Program-made: the position numbers and the translations under genes
NCBI GenBank assembly: GCA_002713555.1
Contig: PATG01000075.1
Coordinates: forward strand, 3,106 to 12,284
Reading direction: 5' to 3'
Length of the DNA: 9,179 bases
From: Planctomycetaceae bacterium
GTDB lineage: Bacteria; Planctomycetota; Planctomycetia; Pirellulales; Lacipirellulaceae
Shown here: positions 7,591 to 9,179 of the stretch, in pieces
Numbering within the stretch: position 1 is the stretch's first letter
Layout of the letters: each line of letters opens with the position of its first letter
Notes under the pieces: generated by a model
What the model was told of the DNA's origin: nothing
Databases searched by the model: none
What the model saw: only the letters and a program-made list of their open reading frames with translations

Positions 7591-9179
7591 TTATTTTTCT
7601 TCAAGCTGTGCTCGGACTTCTGCTGATGACATGGTTTCGATCTCCGCTACCAGTTCCGACATGGCGTCGAGCTGCTCCGGCTGTGGTAATTCTGCTTCCA
7701 ACAGCTGGGCGATGCGAGCAGGTGTTGGGTCGTCGGAGACCAGGTGACGAAGTTCAATTTCCACCGGGAGAGCTTCGCGGAGTCGACCGATCACTTGGAT
7801 GGCCAAGAGCGAATGGCCCCCCAGGGCAAAGAAATTGTCGTGAATGCCGATGCCTTCAATGCCTAGCATTTCTTCCCAGATGCTGACGATGGTCTGCTGA
7901 ACTTTGGTCGTTGGTTGGACGTATTCGTTGTTGAGGTTTGGACGCGCGTGAGACTTTCTTATACCGCCTGTCCTGTCACCAGTCTCGTAGGGGCTAACAC
8001 GAACCCACTTCGTAATTCGACCAGCGAGTGGTGTGCGACTGACGGTATATTGGCCTGAGGTTTCAAGTTGCAAGATGCGACCTGTTGCCTCCCAAACTTC
8101 GTCGGCACTGAGTACCACATCCTCCTCAACGACTCCCACCTGATTTTCGCCCGCATGTGATACCTCTTGCCCTGAATCGACAAGGTCCCAATGTATGCTA
8201 ACCCAACGGCTCAATTGCCTACGGTTCTGTAGCGATACCAAACCATCGATCTGGTGGTTCGTTGCCGCATAGGCTCCAAAGCCGATCCCGCCTAACACGG
8301 CTGACATGGAAGACTGGACGCACACAAATCGGGGTGATGCTTCAACGACAAACTCGGCAACCTTTTCCAGGGCTGCTATTTTCGATTGGTAGTTATAGTC
8401 CCAGTTCTGCTGCTTCAGCAGTGCCAAGGGAGCAGCCGATTGCTCGTTGGTCGTAGGACTACAGACAAACAGGCCGGTCGGTGCGCCAAAAACGCTCTGA
8501 GCTTCTTGCAAAACTTCGACCAATTGGTCGCTGCTGTCCACGGAAAGCAACTCAGCTACATTGTCATGTGTAGGAGAGTTCTTTAGAAAAGTCAGTAGCT
8601 GTTCGCTGACTTCTGGATTTGTATTGATTACAACCAATTTGGCTGCAGGTTCTTGGAGCAGAGCCATCGCCCAGGCTTTGCCGATTTCCGAAGAGAGATC
8701 GCCAACGACAAAGAATGTTCCTTTCCGTTGAGTCGCTAACTGGTTGTGACTGGCTGCCTCAAGCCTGACAGGGGAATACTCGAGTTGCCAACGCCTCCCA
8801 TTTCGGTAGGCAATCGTTTTCTCAAAATTGCTTGTTTGCAGCTCCTGCCAAAGCTGCCTGGCATTTTGCGGTGCAGAATCTGCCGATGGCTGCAGGTCGA
8901 TCAAGCGACAACCTAGCTGCGGGTATTCCTGTGGAATGACCAAATTGAGGCCCTGCAAGGCGGCTTGCTGCCAGTCGATCGGTTCGGTGCCAAAAACCTC
9001 CAGAGCGGCTAAAGTAATGATCGACAATTGGATTTCGCGCGATAGCTGGGCAACTGTTTGCACGAGGCTGGCCAGTTGTTCTACCAGCTGATAAGGTGCC
9101 CGCAGAGATTGGTCCCTAGATTCGGCAGGTAGTGACGCGCTCCATAAAAAAACAATCTGGGATGGCAGAGCATCACGCG
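7591..9179 (-). CDS. Type I polyketide synthase, C-terminal part (KR - carrier), 5' end outside window
   Basis: The reading frame is open to the window edge (528 residues visible plus TAA). The first possible start codon, a GTG at 9061-9063, lies inside conserved KR sequence, so it is not the true start. Visible residues 1-395 are a PKS ketoreductase: the structural subdomain begins with an IVFLW stretch and continues through a typical 'ALQGLNLVIPQEYP' region, followed by the catalytic subdomain. Residues about 419-488 form a carrier with the phosphopantetheine serine in GGHSLL (Ser456, codon 7810-7812). The HARPNL linker before the carrier and the PCP-like LGGHSL motif (rather than GxDSL) are familiar from hybrid PKS-NRPS lines. 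The ketosynthase and acyltransferase are expected beyond the right edge. The gene ends 11 bases before the NRPS start and probably shares its transcript. The last residues (SSAEVRAQLEEK) resemble the tail of the NRPS and may be a docking tag. Numbering here counts from the codon at 9175-9177. Confidence 0.93.
   Translation of the reverse strand, partial: RDALPSQIVFLWSASLPAESRDQSLRAPYQLVEQLASLVQTVAQLSREIQLSIITLAALEVFGTEPIDWQQAALQGLNLVIPQEYPQLGCRLIDLQPSADSAPQNARQLWQELQTSNFEKTIAYRNGRRWQLEYSPVRLEAASHNQLATQRKGTFFVVGDLSSEIGKAWAMALLQEPAAKLVVINTNPEVSEQLLTFLKNSPTHDNVAELLSVDSSDQLVEVLQEAQSVFGAPTGLFVCSPTTNEQSAAPLALLKQQNWDYNYQSKIAALEKVAEFVVEASPRFVCVQSSMSAVLGGIGFGAYAATNHQIDGLVSLQNRRQLSRWVSIHWDLVDSGQEVSHAGENQVGVVEEDVVLSADEVWEATGRILQLETSGQYTVSRTPLAGRITKWVRVSPYETGDRTGGIRKSHARPNLNNEYVQPTTKVQQTIVSIWEEMLGIEGIGIHDNFFALGGHSLLAIQVIGRLREALPVEIELRHLVSDDPTPARIAQLLEAELPQPEQLDAMSELVAEIETMSSAEVRAQLEEK
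7714..7923 (-). other. Carrier domain of the PKS module (PCP-like)
   Basis: Four-helix carrier that holds the polyketide acyl chain as a thioester on phosphopantetheine. The attachment serine is in DNFFALGGHSLLAIQ (Ser456 of the visible part, codon 7810-7812). The motif is of peptidyl-carrier type although the domain follows a KR, a pairing known from hybrid PKS-NRPS systems. It is the expected donor to the condensation domain of the next gene. Confidence 0.93.
7993..9179 (-). other. Ketoreductase (KR) domain with degenerate NADPH site
   Basis: A PKS KR reduces the beta-keto group left by the ketosynthase, using NADPH. The full catalytic tetrad can be placed with normal spacing: Lys266, Ser290, Tyr303 and Asn307 (visible numbering; Tyr codon 8269-8271), within SSMSAVLGG and AYAATN. 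The cofactor-binding features are not normal. The TGGxGxxG loop reads VGDLSSEIG (Gly159-Gly166), the Ser-Arg after the second strand that normally holds the NADPH 2'-phosphate reads VINTNP, and the HAAG segment reads VCSPT. Neither the LDD motif of B-type nor the Trp of A-type KRs is present. The domain may be inactive, or may bind cofactor in an unusual way. The assignment as KR is firm; its activity is uncertain. Confidence 0.9.

Noticed and set aside
7485..7886. A 133-codon open frame on the plus strand across the PKS-NRPS junction
   Set aside because: It lies antisense to two well-conserved coding ends. Its translation is Arg/Pro/Cys-rich and shows no recognisable domain, as expected for a shadow frame.
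7591..9179. Alternative reading as an NRPS keto-acid module (A-KR-PCP, cereulide/valinomycin type), suggested by the PCP-like carrier after the KR
   Set aside because: The structural subdomain and the HARPNL linker before the carrier match PKS modules, where PCP-like carriers of this kind occur. The upstream part is outside the window, so it is disfavoured, not excluded.

Overview
The window is the 3' part of a modular hybrid polyketide synthase / non-ribosomal peptide synthetase (PKS-NRPS) locus, read entirely on the minus strand. Two collinear megasynthase genes fill positions 248 to 9179. The protein families are bacterial. Base composition is intermediate by eye, and nothing here fixes the phylum: related thiazole-forming hybrid lines are best known in myxobacteria and cyanobacteria, and other bacteria with large secondary-metabolite loci (for example planctomycetes) are equally possible. 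No transposase, integrase, tRNA, rRNA or CRISPR was seen.

Layout in the direction of transcription (right to left): (1) 9179-7591 is the C-terminal end of a type I PKS, truncated by the window edge, carrying a ketoreductase (KR) domain and a peptidyl-carrier-like acyl carrier. (2) An 11-base gap without a clear ribosome binding site follows. (3) 7579-248 is a complete 2443-residue bimodular NRPS with the order C - A1 - PCP1 - Cy - A2[Ox inserted] - PCP2 and a short C-terminal tail. (4) 247-1 has no convincing gene; it holds a possible weak terminator hairpin and a faint promoter-like pair.

The genes read as consecutive stations of one assembly line. The PKS module delivers an acyl chain on its carrier. 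The condensation domain joins it to the residue chosen by A1, whose ten-residue specificity code reads DLFNNALTYK (best recalled as alanine, glycine second). The heterocyclization domain then condenses and cyclizes a cysteine, selected by A2 with code DLYNLSLIWK. The flavin-type oxidase embedded in A2 should aromatize the thiazoline to a thiazole. The expected intermediate on PCP2 is acyl-Ala-thiazole. There is no thioesterase or reductase, so the chain must pass to another protein or be released by something outside the window.

The least ordinary points are the KR, which keeps its catalytic tetrad but has lost every recognisable cofactor-binding signature; a Gly-to-Arg change in the HHxxxDG motif of the first condensation domain; Gln/Pro-rich inserts in the cysteine adenylation domain; and a shared C-terminal motif on both proteins that may serve as a docking tag. 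I see no system here outside the known PKS-NRPS framework.
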